Of a stretch of 64,000 bases of DNA, positions 32,522-46,200 are shown one piece after another. The stretch covers positions 248,001-312,000 of the forward strand of contig JAHEWK010000036.1 of NCBI GenBank assembly GCA_020740775.1, in the 5' to 3' direction. The notes under the pieces were generated by a model. That model was not told the origin of the DNA. It did not search any database and was given only the letters and a program-made list of their open reading frames with translations. Each line of letters opens with the position of its first letter. The stretch's first letter is position 1. The DNA comes from Ilyonectria destructans. Its lineage: Eukaryota; Ascomycota; Sordariomycetes; Hypocreales; Nectriaceae. The position numbers and the translations under genes are program-made.

Positions 32522-33905
32522 CAGTGGGTGGCCAAAAGTTACGACACATTTTCTTGTACCCCGCTTTCCCTCTACCTACACCATAATCGACCCTCTACTT
32601 TAACGACGTATTGTGCAGCCAATTCAGGTCAGAATGGTGTCGCAAATACATCATTCACCTCATATAAGAACGAGGATTGTTTGGAGGTACAATTCGGGTG
32701 TGTCCGCCGCCGCAATCGCACGCGAGGAGGGGCTAAGTCGGCATGCGATTTATGGTATCGTTCGGCGGTATCCCGACCAAAAGAGTGGTCAAGACCAACC
32801 CAAGCCCGGCCGGCCACGCAAGCTAGGAACTCGGGAAAAAAATAGGATCCTGAGGGTTATAGGGAATGACTCTTATATCCAAGTTAATGAATTGATCGAT
32901 GAGGCCGGTTTGGACTGCTCAAGGAAGACGATTCTGATGTTCCTTAGAAGCGAGGGAATTATGCATTTCAAGTCACTTCTTCGGCCCTTTATCAGCGAGG
33001 CTACGGCCAGAAAACGCCTGCGCTTTGCTAGGCGATATGTGCATATGCCTAGCGATTTTTGGGAGTCTTGGACCTTCTCGGATGAAGTTATCGTTGCCCG
33101 GGGCGAGGGCCAGAGACGCAGTTGGTGCTTCTGCAAGCCGGTATGTTTTCCTAATGCGATTGTGCCCCCTCTGACTGTTCCTAGCACGAGAGACTATTCA
33201 GACAGAATGTTCAGGCCCGTATCACTCCAACGAGACATTCGCAGATGTTTTTTAGCGCCTTCAACTATCTCAGGCGCATTCCAATGGTCCCTCTTTACGG
33301 CGATCCCGAATCTGAACGCGGCGGCGTTACGGCGCAAGTTCTGCTTGAATGCCTGCAGCAATACCTTCCTCGTATTGTCACCAGAAATAGCCGCTTTCAG
33401 CACGATAATTCATCACTTTTTCGGTCCCGATTGATGATGGGGTGGCTGCTGGAATGGTGTGAGAACAGAAGGGCCGAGGTAATAGACTGGCCGCCCTACA
33501 GCCCTGATCTCAACCCCATTGAAAACCTATGGGCTATCCTTAAAATAAGGATCTGCGAGCGATATCCTGAGCTCTCGACGATGCCTAAAAATAAGGAATC
33601 CAAGAAGCAATTAATTGAAGCCGCAATTGAGCTGTGGGAAGAAATTGAGCCGGAGGTGCTGCAGAATCTGATTTTTTCAATGAGGCGCAGGATGGAGGCG
33701 GTGATTCGCGCACGTGGCTGGTATACAAAATATTGAAGAGGCTATTTGATACTTCATTTAATGGGCTACAGATTGATATATATAACTTTTTTATTGACCT
33801 CTATTCAATTTTGCTAGAATTTAATGAAGATGTAGCCTTCATTTGGTGGAGGTACTGTGACACGTGTTTGACTTGGGGTGTGTCGTAACTTTTGCAGCCC
33901 CACTG
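32522..33905 (+). mobile_element. Tc1/mariner-type transposon, apparently complete
   Basis: The 1384-bp element has imperfect 27-bp inverted repeats (CAGTGGGTGGCCAAAAG.. and CAGTGGGGCTGCAAAAG.., both continuing TTACGACACA) flanked by the TA duplication at 32520-32521 and 33906-33907. It encodes an uninterrupted transposase apart from one intron. Confidence 0.93.
32634..33736 (+). CDS. Tc1-type transposase
   Basis: Two exons (32634-33140 and 33185-33736) joined over a 44-nt intron (GTATGT..CTAG) encode 352 residues. The N-terminus has paired helix-turn-helix regions (SAAAIAREEGLSRHAIYGIV) and a GRPRKLG hook. The catalytic triad is visible: TFSDEV, RFQHDNSS and YSPDLNPIENLW. The Tc1-typical block WPPYSPDLNPIENLW is intact. 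The product cuts and pastes the element into TA sites. I use the ATG at 32634; a longer frame upstream lacks an ATG. It is probably active or recently active. Confidence 0.93.
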
Positions 33906-35054
33906 TACCTAAGGTAGGTAGTGCGCGCCCCGTCTCCATCCCGCCCATCCCATGACGCCCACCAAGGCCACTACGCCCACCACGCCAAATACCACGCCCA
34001 CTACCAAGGCTACCCAAGTCAAGCTACGACGCCTCTGCTCCAGTTGCCGAATGAGCCCCACTGACACCACCATAGCAGGGCCCCCTGGCCTTTTGTCTTT
34101 ACCTGCTGCGTGGCTCCTCCTCTGGCTCCAGCTTTTCGCCCTCCTCCTGTCACGGCTGCGCTCATACCTATAACTAACAACCAAGTGCATCATCGTGACC
34201 GTTCGCCGCTTGCTCCCTCCCCCCCCCCCCCCGGTCCATTTTTACATCGCACGGCCCTGGTCCTGGCTAATATCACAACGTTCCCCCAGCCCTTACCCTC
34301 TTGATCCCTGTCGAGCCTGATCAAGGCGCAGAACCCACTCACCTCATCGATATCTCCCACTGCTCCCCCAACTCAACTCTCTCGACTCAACCTGGTTCGA
34401 CCCCAATCGACATAATCGGCCCTCCTCCACCCCGACCTGAGCACTGGTCACCTCTATCGCGACTCTCTGGTCGGCTTCTAATATTAAAAAGCAAACCCTC
34501 CTCCACTACCAACTTCCTTCCTCCCCTCCTCCCCAGACTTTTTTAAGTACTCCTCGTAGACCTCACCTCTTAATCTCCCATCTTGTCCTCTTCCTCGCCT
34601 TCTTAATACACCGTTCATCTCTTCTATGCCCCCTAATTCTTCCTCTGCCACCTTCGCCACGGCCATCCAACTACCTACCTGGTTGGCATAATTGATCACC
34701 TGCCGACCCAGCTCTCCCTGCTACACACTCCCGCACACAGAGCCACCTTGGTCTTCCTTCGCGCCAGACATTGCCCCCTCCGAAGTCACACATCGCCAGA
34801 TCTGAAACCCATCGCTCCGCCAAGGACTGTCTCTGTCGCGCAATCTCCCAACTCGCCGCGAGCGTGATCAAATCCAATTCCCGCCGGCGGGATCCTGGCC
34901 TCCGGCACCTCTGTGGCTTCATCCGCTGTATCGTGGATCACTCAAATCCTTCGTCTGGAACTCAGACCAGCCGAACAGTATCTGCCCCTTGATATCACCA
35001 ACTCATTCGATCGTCCGCAGTCTACAATCTAGCCGGGACATCCGAGACCTTGCT
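33906..35054. other. Long upstream region of the C2H2 regulator
   Basis: About 1.1 kb of C-rich, low-complexity DNA with a 14-base C run near 34210. A frame without ATG is open from about 34804 into the first exon, but it reads as low-complexity leader. A long 5' untranslated region is likely. Confidence 0.5.
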
Positions 35055-36496
<1,442 letters not shown>

Positions 36497-38660
36497 CCGA
36501 GACTGCCATTTCCGCAGGCATAATCGCACTTTCGGTGGTTCTCGATCGGGCCCATCTCTATATCAATATCATACCCGGACTGGACCAGACAGATATTCTC
36601 CTGTGTTGATTTTTCTTCTTTTGCTTTTGCTAGGATATACCACTTTGGGATATACAGACCAAATGCCATCGAGTGGCTCACCCCGCTGACAGAAGGAAAC
36701 TGACTTTGTTGTTCCCCTGACTGGAGGAGAACGGATACCAGTCTTGACTTGGTAGCATCTATTGGCGTTCTTGTTCTGCTACCCAGGTCTAGGATATTGG
36801 ACGGCGGGCCGGTTGACCTGTTCTTCATTGGCTACGCCTGAGTGCAGCACACGTTGCCTCTGGCACTAGTCAGCGTTCCCATGGGACTAGTTCGTTCTCT
36901 TTTTGTTTTTACGCATCACGATTCCCCTTTGTTTGAAGCATCACATGTCCAAGCGCATGCTCTTTTTTGGTTGCTTTAGCCAGTTTTGCATTTGGTTCTT
37001 GCATTGTCAATCTTTTCCAGCATGAGCGATCACGGCCACATATCACGAAAGGTGTGTTGCGGTGGGGACGGTTTACAACAGGGTTGACGGACGACGGTAT
37101 GGGTGGGCGAGATGGATGGCAGGTCTGACGAGACGAGACAACGGAACGACTATCGGGTAGGGCTTAATGGAATGGGTGTCATTACCAAGGAACGTGGATG
37201 GGTTGAAATACTCTAAGGCGGCAGTGATGATTGACGAGACGGTGAAAAAAGTTGCTGAGGAAGAGGCTCGCAAAGATACCCTGAGGAGGAGAAGTCAAGG
37301 CGATAGAGGTGGAACAAGCGATGAGTTGCATGGCCACGAAAATTCCCCGCAGGACTGGGTAACGAGGTGAATGTATCTGGACGAAGTTAATAAGGGTCAT
37401 GTGGAACTTGATCTAGTCATCAATTGTGATGGATAGCATAGGCCTCTATTTTGCTGATTTGGCACAATCCCTGTACGGTCTCCAAGGAGAATTCTGGACT
37501 AATTTCTGGGGTGGCTGGCTATGTCCTGCTCAGCATCAAGACACAATGACTTCACCTCCCTGGTTGGGATCTGAAATCACCACGAGGAAAGACCTGAGCT
37601 GCGCTGGTGAATGACTGGCTAATTCATCCCAGGGATGGCATAAACCTTCAGGTTGATGCGGACAATCCATGTCTTCAACCTGACGCATCTTAGCTGCACC
37701 CAGTCCGCCAACAGTCTCTGATTTGGGAAATCTCGAATGGGAAGGCACGAAAAAGATGGGTGTCTATGCCCGGATTCTCGAACCGGAGTGTGTAGACCCT
37801 CAGCGACCATTGAGTTACATTTACATAGGTTCAGCGACAAAGTATCTCTGGGGGCTATCTAGCAGGAAGGATGAACATGAAGAAGAAGGGGGCACTCCCA
37901 GGCTGCGGTTAATCATCCAGAATGATGGACTTAACAGGAAAGGGCAGTTCATTACTCTGCTTTCCCTGCAGAACTATCTCCCGACTATGAGGAGATAGTG
38001 AAAGCGAGATATTTGGTTACTCTAGCCGAGGCGGTGCTCACTGTATGGCTTGCCGCTCTCGTCGACGGTAATAGGCTTCAACTTCGGGCTCTATGTCCCT
38101 GGACATTGGATCTGATTTCTTATCGCGGATTATGCTCCCATAATCCTCTGGAGACGGACATAAATTGCTCCCCGAGTTACGACCAACGAGCGAGAGAACA
38201 CCTTGGTATTTGAGGAACAGCGGCCTTTGTAGGCAAGAGTGGAGCAGTAGGAACAATGATCTATGTAGCTACTCAGCGCGGGCGCTGTAGCGGGAGTAAG
38301 GCGGTCTTGGATGTAGGATAAAATGGCACCAAAATAAAGCATAAACTCAAACTGTTGGATCAAAATGGCGTGATTGAAGGTGTGGATCTGATCCGTGCAA
38401 GCGATTGGGTGGGAGTACTTCCAGGACATCCAGGCACGACCTCGAGTGCTTGATCCAGTTTTGCAGATAACCCTGAGCTTGGAAAGCTGCAGACGCATTG
38501 ATAAAATGACATTTAAAACCTCAATCTAATCAGAATCTTGTATCCTCCTGGAAGGGTGACCAATTTGAGCCGGCCACCCTTCCTATTCTGGTTTGTACCC
38601 CGAAATTCATATCGCCGAGTATTTGTGATATGGAGCTCGCATCCACTTAGCTCTAGTATA
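36497..38660. other. Long intergenic region
   Basis: About 2.1 kb downstream of the C2H2 regulator. I found only short frames without family features and no RNA gene. Confidence 0.45.
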
Positions 38661-38990
38661 TTAGAGATCTTTTTGGTCTTGCCTATGTTGCCTGAGGAGC
38701 CGGAAGATCGCGCTTTGTAGTTCAACGACTTCATGTTCGGCTCTCTCTCTCGTCGCAGGGCAGGTTCCCTCCCGCCGCCACCTCTGAATATCCGACACAG
38801 TCTTTGCAAGCCGGCGATTTTTCTTCGACATATCTTGACATATTTTGCAGGTAGTTCTTTCATGCTTTGTCTTATAGATGAGCCTTAAGCCGCATGTTTC
38901 ACCAATCCGATGCTCCTTGTTGCATTGTTCACGGAAAATTCCCCACTTCCAATAACCACACGCCCATCGAGTCTGTTCAAAGAAGCACAT
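38661..38990 (-). CDS. Small conserved fungal protein with Cys pattern
   Basis: A single exon encodes 109 residues starting MCFFEQTRWACGYWKWG. It continues with QCNKEHRIGETCGLRL and CKICQD, a cysteine arrangement seen in many small fungal proteins of unknown function; the charged helix that follows (KKNRRLAKTVSDIQRWRREG) is part of the same pattern. The Cys pairs could bind zinc. There is no signal peptide, so it is probably intracellular. The ATG at 38988-38990 begins exactly where relatives begin, from memory of the family. No neighbour suggests a function. Confidence 0.75.
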   Translation of the reverse strand: MCFFEQTRWACGYWKWGIFREQCNKEHRIGETCGLRLIYKTKHERTTCKICQDMSKKNRRLAKTVSDIQRWRREGTCPATRERAEHEVVELQSAIFRLLRQHRQDQKDL

Positions 38991-39479
38991 GGCGATTCAA
39001 CTAAGCGGCGACTGTCGGGCGTAACGGATATTTAACAAGTAACCGGGAGATGAAATTCTTTCTCTTTTTCTGATGCAAGAGGCGATCTAGCGTTGCACCT
39101 CGTTCTTGTGTGACCGTCAAGTGATTCATGGGGGAGTCCCCCGGGGGGGGTAGTATATTGACAGCTGAGGCAGGGCGTTGGTTGCAGCGGTTCTCTTGGC
39201 CTTAGTTAGTTTTGGTCAGAAGGAGAAAACGTAAGTTCACTGAGTGCGGATTTAGATATAAGAGAGTTGTAGGGCTTAATGTATACCCGCGTGCTTGCTT
39301 GCTAGTTGTTTGCTTGCTAGTTGTTTGCCTGCTAGTTTGTTTGCTTGCTTGTTAGTTTTCTTGTTTGTTTGGTGGATCCTCAACTCGGCTGTCGCGGCCA
39401 ACATGACCCAACTGGGATGTTTGGTCCCAACAACTTGGAACCGAGATAATTAGCCATCGGCTCAATGTCATGATTTTAG
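38991..39479. other. Intergenic with short tandem repeats
   Basis: Repeats built from GCTTGCTAGTTGTTT occur at about 39293-39375, followed by the edge of the kinase remnant. Confidence 0.6.
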
Positions 39480-39910
39480 TCGTCATAAGAACGTGTCAAT
39501 ATGCTGGCTCCAAGCCATGGGAAGCCGTCTCTTCTTCGCAAGGAAGAACGGCATTCTCAATGATGAGCATTACCTCGCAGAGATGGTTGCCCTACTCGGA
39601 AAACCGTCTTTGGAGTTCTTGGAACGAAGCAGCAAGTGCGCCAAATACTGGGATGCTCAAGGTATGCTCCGCTTTTCTGTCTATTCTTGCGCATCATCTC
39701 ATTGTCCGAACAGGAAACTGGATTGCATCAACGCCAATTCCAGATCAGTCATTCGAGATGCGCGAGTCTAGACTGGAAGGCGAGGACAAAGACTTGCTTC
39801 TAGCTTTTGTACGCCGCATCATGCACTGGCTGCCAGAGCAGAGGCCGACGGCGGAGAAGTTGGCATACGATGACTTTTTGATGCAGGCATATTTCGCATC
39901 CCAAAACTAG
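39480..39910 (+). pseudogene. SRPK-like protein kinase, C-lobe fragment
   Basis: Two exons (to 39661 and from 39714; intron 52 nt, GTATGC..ACAG) read the last part of a fungal SRPK-like kinase: YLAEMVALLGKPSLEFLERS, then YWDAQ joined to GNW, then FVRRIMHWLPEQRPTAEKL and a stop at 39910. All catalytic motifs (VAIK, HRD, DFG) are missing because the sequence 5' of about 39480 is unrelated and repeat-rich. It is a 5'-truncated remnant. Confidence 0.78.
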
Positions 39911-40222
39911 CCCAAGAAGTGATAGTTTGGTCGTCTTTCCGGACCCAGATCTCGCGTGTGTCATTCGAAAGCCCCTGGCCCCTTTTCATGACCCATGACG
40001 ACCTGCTGATCACGGCTCTATCCCAAACATGGATAATTGCCGCAGCTGGCCCAAACCGAAGCAAGCGCCCGGACATGGATATTTGAAACACCCTTAATTA
40101 CTTCGTACTCCAGGGATCAGAAATTGCCTTAAAGGTTAAATCGGCCCGCAGTCTTTGCTTTGCTTGTCTCGTCCTACCTTCATTCTACATTCCTTTATAT
40201 TTACATTCGTTTTTCTTCAAAT

Positions 40223-40804
40223 ATGAGGGCCTTCAACACTTTATCATTCCTTTGGGTGTTGCCTACAGTTTTCGCCTTCAGTCATCCTGGCCTCCTTGTT
40301 ACTGATCAAGACATCGCCCGAGCCAAGACCAAGATTGTCGCTGAGAAAGAACCATGGATTGGTTCCTGGAACAAGCTGATTAGCCTCGAATTTTCCAGTG
40401 CCTCTTACACGAACAACGCCGTGAGCAGTATTGCTCGTGCTGAAAACGGGGAGCTCCTGTGGCACGATGCCGCTGCCGCATTCAACCTTGCCCTGCGCTG
40501 GAAGATATCCGGGAACGACTCGTATGCCGCAGCCGCCTCGGACATCCTCGTGGCCTGGGCGAGTAAGCTGCAAGCCCTCACCGGCGGCGGAGACGACGAC
40601 TACCTCACCGCCGGGCTACAGGGCTACGAGCTTGCTAATGCTGCCGAATTGTTGAGGGACTATGCGCCATTTGCCGACAACGGTTTGTCTGCCGTCACCG
40701 CTATGATGACAACCATCTTCCTGCCGATGAACGTGGATTTCCTCAATCACGTCCTGGGGTCGGAGCACAACGTCAAACACTTCTTCGCCAACTGGGAGCT
40801 CTGC
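40223..40804 (+). pseudogene. Alginate-lyase-like secreted protein, 3' truncated
   Basis: The protein starts at the ATG at 40223 with a signal peptide (LSFLWVLPTVFA) and the alginate-lyase-like helical domain (HPGLLVTDQDIARAK, then WHDAAAAFNLALRWKISG, GLQGYELANAAELLRDY and GSEHNVKHFFANWELC). After WELC at about 40804 it runs directly into the 3' end of an unrelated minus-strand gene (40806-43156), so roughly the last half is missing. I did not find the missing part elsewhere in the window. Relatives are secreted polysaccharide lyases. Confidence 0.8.
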
Positions 40805-40805
40805 A

Positions 40806-43156
40806 TCGGCGAAGTCCGTTTGGCTGACTTGGATCGGGTCGCTGTCGTATATCTTGCCAGCAACCGCCGACTTTCTGTATCAATCCACCCGAGTAAGAGA
40901 ATTGGAGACAGCGAAGAAACATAAGCATGATTCTTGTGTGCTCCCAAGTCACAAAATGCGGGTCCTGAAAGCTGTATACCATCTCGAACCCGACACAGAA
41001 CTTGTTGATATTCCACCGCAGCCATCGAAGCAGAGTATCGGTCGTGAAACTATAGTATGGGGAACTATCGTTGGTGGGTACGACAAGGCGCATGTTGTGG
41101 AGCTCTCGGGAGCGCATTCGGCTATCAATCGCATGGAATAGCTCCTTGGAAACACGATGCTCTTCTCTGATGCCAAAGGACTTTTGCATAGATCCCAACA
41201 ACGCATAGTGGCATCGGAGCTTTGTGTATAGATATGCCTTGATCAATGCAGCTGGCTGATAGCTGAGACCACCTCCAACAAGTTCCCATGTCTTTCTTAA
41301 CTTCTTGTCGAGGGCAAGCGTCTCAATAGCTGTATTTGTGAATGGATACACATTCCCTGCCGCGAAAACTTCCTTGACACTGGGATAGAATTGAGAGTAG
41401 AGAAGGCCAGCAAGACGGCGTGAAGAACGCTTTCCAGTCTCAATAGTCAAGCTCCCGGTATCTTGAAGCATACTGAAGGGATAAAAGGCTTGTTTCTGGC
41501 TCGCTTCATCAGCCGACCCGTGCTGGGCCTGGAAGGCATATGACTCCAAGCAGCATCTCCTGTATATCAGCGATTCGGCTCGTTTATCTCTTAGATCATC
41601 CATAGCCTCAGCCGCCAGTTGGCTCCAAGGTACAACTTGCGATGCCTGTCGAGGGCAAGTTTCTTTTCCGATATCAAGATAGAAGTCTGGCGTAATGTGG
41701 CTCTCGTCAATAGCTTTGACCCAATACTCCTTAAAGCGTGATACCATTTTCTCCCAGGTGACGTCTTTTGTGAGGACCTTGAGGTTCTTTGCTTGAAGGA
41801 GGATAGTCACATCCTGGAACTGTTGGAACCCTGGTTCTTGAACAGTAGCGAGGATATTGGCCCAAACTTCGGCTAGTGCCTCTGGTGGTAGAAAGTACAC
41901 TAATTGTTGTTCCCGTGCTACTGGATGTACACGCTGAGCAAGTGTTTCCACTCCACGAGCGGTAGAGTTATAGCGACTGTGGTCATAGCTCGACGGATAA
42001 TGCTGGACATGGGCGCTGCTGTAGCATTTGTATATTGCCGGGAAGAGAATGCCGTCCGTCCATAACTGAAAGTCTTCGTCTCGGAGCCGGCTGCACTTCT
42101 GCTCCTCTCGATACAGGTTGGGAAATAGAAAGTACAGAGATACATCCTCCAATCCAACGACACGGCCGAAGGTATAATGAGGAATCTGGTGGACAGGTCG
42201 GTGTACTTGATGTTGTATTCCAGTTGCATCGAGGTAAGTGACCGGCCTTGAACGGAGGTGAAGATCAGACTGAAGATCAGAGACAGTCATCTGGGTAGGA
42301 GACCATCGAATGCCCTGCTTGGCAACCGCGAGGCAACTTGGGAAGGCTATGATGCTATCCACATCAAAGGAAACCCCGGCATCATCTGTAACCCCATCGT
42401 CTTCTCTTAAGCAAATCCGAGGTATCTCGTCTCTGGAGCCGATACCACAGAACATCTCTCTTCGGGTTGCAGCATCGAGCTTTCCAGCTAGGTCATCTTT
42501 TTGGTGTGCTATAGTCGCAGAGCCAAGAATGTCAGGACCTAGCTCAGGTGCAAATTCCAGATACATTGCGAGACTGATGTGTTCATTCGGGTCTTCCGAT
42601 CGTTCACACTCTGCTTCTTGGTGGCAGTTATTGCAGCATCCTCGAAATTTGGTGAGTTGTTCTGTCAACTCCTGTGCGAGGCATCTGACTGGATCGTGCT
42701 CGTGGTCCTCCGCCTCGGGCGAAGTTTCCGAGATCGTATCAAAGGTAATGTCCGGGCCAGGGCTCTCATGATTGGGGATCGATCCTGAATCCACTGCGTC
42801 TGCAAACGGTACAGCATCTGATATAGCTTGCTCTTCTATATCTTCTGGTGGTTGAGGATCGGCTGGGGGTAGGAACTGTGAGATGTCTGCGTTGTCCAAT
42901 TCCAGCGCATCAGTGGGATTAGCTGGAGAATAGGAGCCGCTAAATACGTTCGCCCACCCGGCACCTCCTCCCGATTGTAGAGGAAGTAGAGGAAAAACTG
43001 AGTGTGAAAGTTGGCATGTACCGTATCGCGTTGCACAGGGGCCGCATCCTGCCGCCTCGCCCGTCTCCGCTCTACATCCGCCGCAGCCTTGGCTTTAGAT
43101 GTGGAATATCTTCGAGGCCCGTCACACTTACACTTTGCTACTAGTATGTACAGCAT
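40806..43156 (-). pseudogene. Large unrecognised protein family, copy B, truncated
   Basis: A long frame (708 codons from 42899) is related along its length to the 1299-residue protein next to it: SFDVDSIIAF, YFLPPEAL, LDIGKETCP, YRRCCLE and SFGIREEHRVS. The N-terminal part (CDGPRRYSTSKAKAAADVERRRARRQ) lies in another frame from 43156, so a frame break or unseen intron lies near 42960-43020. The C-terminal third of the family is missing: homology stops at about 40806 at the junction with the lyase gene. Its function is unknown. The basic region may bind DNA. Confidence 0.7.
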
Positions 43157-43290
43157 TTGATATGAGAAATTTTGGCTCTTGCTTGTAAAAATTGACAGTT
43201 CTCAATTGTGCTACTTCTACTTATCCACGTCTTTACTTTTCTTACACATATTGGTTGATTACTAACTCTGGAGTCCCTACAATCTATACC

Positions 43291-46200
43291 TCATTCAACC
43301 CAAGTGATTTGGTAGAATCGGGGAAATTCCTCTGCACATTGATCAGGGGCCATTTGCCGCTGGGCTCGTCTTCTGACTCGTCTTCGGGCAACATCAGCCG
43401 CCGCCTTCTCTTCTCGACTTGCGTACTTTGCAGGCCGACCTCGTTTGGGAACTGATCGATGTCTATTTTCCGTGCGGTAGGGCGGCTGTTGGCTGCCGCG
43501 GGTCACGTAATGTATTCGCACAGTTGGTCGGGGGAGACTTGGGGGGTTGACTTGTGATCCCGAAACAGGGGCCACTTGTTTAGGTAGTAGTGGCCTCGGG
43601 GTAAGTCGCGCTTGTACAACCCGTGGCGGTGCGTGGCAGCTTATTATATGCTCCCTTATCGACTGAGGTGTGGGTAAATTTTGTGACTTAAAAGCTTGCG
43701 CACATCCATACGCAATCTGCTTTCGAAAACTTGTTATATACCGCTCCACCTGTTGGCACATTTGATATTCCAGTTCGGGTTGCAGGTGGCTTGGGATTGC
43801 CGGTTGTGGCCTCGCCAATATGTGCCCCTCGCTTCCAACACCAGGTGAATTTAAGACCGAGGAGTTGATATCACGACTCTTCTTTGAATTTTGAACAGCG
43901 GAGTCACGAGTGCCCCGCAAGGGATTCCGCCGCAAACCGCTTGATTTATCTGATAAGCTGAAAGCAAAGTTTTCCTGATCGTAGCAGAGTTCCCATACTT
44001 CGTATGACAAAGTTTGGCCGATGTGGCGATCAATCCAAGACTGCCACTGATCCTGGCTCCAACGGAGGTATTGAGGGAGGGGTGCAGGGTGTCCCTGCCG
44101 CCAGCGGGTTCTCGCCCAACACCAGCTTTCCGGAGAAGTTTTCTCTATTGCGAGTCCCGCTTCACCCTGGATATCTATCGAAAACCACCGGCGCTTGCCA
44201 TCCTTGGTCCTCGGCGCTAGTCCTCCCGGCGTAGGATATGGCAATACCCAGTGGTGTGCAAATAGGTAGCATTGGAGTCGACGTGCGAATGACTGTAATA
44301 ACCTATTCTCCGTTGGGATATGTTGCAATGCAGCACATATCCACTGATGAAGCTTCCGAAACGGTTTGTTTTCCCAATGGCCTCGTAGCCGACCATCATT
44401 AAAACCGAATAATGCTTGGGCAACTTCCTGGGGGCTCTTGACACTCGCATGATTGCCCGATACTGCGGTCATACCATTGACCAGAGCGGCTGACAGACCT
44501 TTGCGGCAAAAATCGACATGATCGTCTAGGATCGTAGTGCGAACCTTCGGGCGGAGGTCAACCTGAATGGAATGAAGGACGTCAGCCCTCATTTGCTGCA
44601 GACAAATGTGACAAAGCCATGACACAATCTGATCGGTGATGACATCTTCCCTGGCATACCGCCGGAGCCACTCGAGGCCCAAGTCAGCGCGGCGACTGAG
44701 GTCAAAGAAATGCCTGACATGGCCACCACATTTGAGATATCGTTGATGAAGAGTGCCGTTCCCGAATAAGACTGAATCGGTGATATCTGGAAGAAATCTC
44801 AACAGAGCCCAATTGATGCGAGGCTCAATCCAGCAGTAGCCATACTGCTCTAGTGTTTGACTGAAGCCAAGGCCGTAACACACTTGTGGCAAGCCCACTG
44901 GTTGTGGCAGCTCTCGTCTACTCCACCACAGCGCCCCTTCCCGAGAGTAATCATGTCCTCCAACTGCGACCCGGAGACATCGGAGAAACATGTCCATCAT
45001 TTTGGTTTGCTCCCATGTCGTCAGGCCCGCGGAACACTGGGCTCGGACCAACTCAAACCCGGTTGTAAACTTGTTAATATTGTGCCAGACGAAGTCAACA
45101 AAAATAGGACTGCGAACTGCCCATAAATAAGGCGGAGGCCCTGGTAGCTTAGTGGAGCGGGCTTCGGGGGTAAGAGAGCGTCGTACTGTCAGGACGCTTT
45201 GAAATAAGACCCACGAAATACGATATTCCTCGCGGACACCGAAGGATCGTTGCTTAGAATCTGTTAGGCCATAGTGACAACGGCGCTTGCTGGCCAGATA
45301 CGCTCGATCTGTGATGTTCTTGCCCGATACTGGCTTGCCGCAAATGCTTTGCACACCATTGCGAAGCTGAGGATCTAATGCCAAGTGCCGTAGATCTGGA
45401 TTTTGAAATGGAAACGTGCGAGCGGCGTCTATGATCTCTTTGGTGAGACTGTACATCTGACCATAAAGGATACCTCCGTGGCGAAGCCGAGACCTCGGAG
45501 GCGTCAATGTAGTCATGCCGCAAGCATCCCGAAGCATTGACTCGTGGTAGAAGTTTTGGCCGGACTTGGGAATGTCCCCATCATAGAGGTGACCGAGGTG
45601 ATGACGGATGCAACAACGCCGCCAAAGGTATGTCTGAGCTTCAGGCAATGGAACGCTGTTGTGCAGTGGGCAGGTCTCTTTGCCCACATCGATGTACAAC
45701 CGATCACTGCATATGTAGGAGAAGTCTAGAACTTGGTGTAGCTTACAGTCAAAGTTCTCCATGACCGCAAGCAAATCAGATGGCGCATCCGGGTATTTGA
45801 ACAGAAGTTTGGTGCCCTTTGCTTCGATGAAAAGCTCTGGATCGCGAAAGTCCTGCAATCCAGGTTGCCGTACCGCTGCGAGAATACGGTCCCATAGTTG
45901 CTGCAAGCCCTGCGGTGGTAGGAAATAGGTCATCCGGAGTTGGGCCCGATAACTAGGTGTCTCAAGCAGGCGATCCTCTACTTTGGGAGCGCGGCAGGTA
46001 GCTAATGCGTGACGATAACTTGCCGGCAAGTGCTGGAGTCGATCGACATCGTAGACCTGACGGACAGCGGGATAGAAGATATCATCAAACCACCGCGAGA
46101 GCTGCTCGTCAGTTAACCGATTGAAGTCGCAGGAGCATGGCAAATGTGGAAATAATAGGTGAAATGTGATGAAATCAGCGCCTTCGGCCCTTGCGAAGAT

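Noticed and set aside
33952..34304. Thr/Pro-rich open frames as a small gene
   Set aside because: Low-complexity C-rich leader DNA; no conserved feature and no start context.
37760..37800. Possible tRNA T-arm near CTCGAACC
   Set aside because: Loop length and stem pairing are wrong and no cloverleaf could be drawn.
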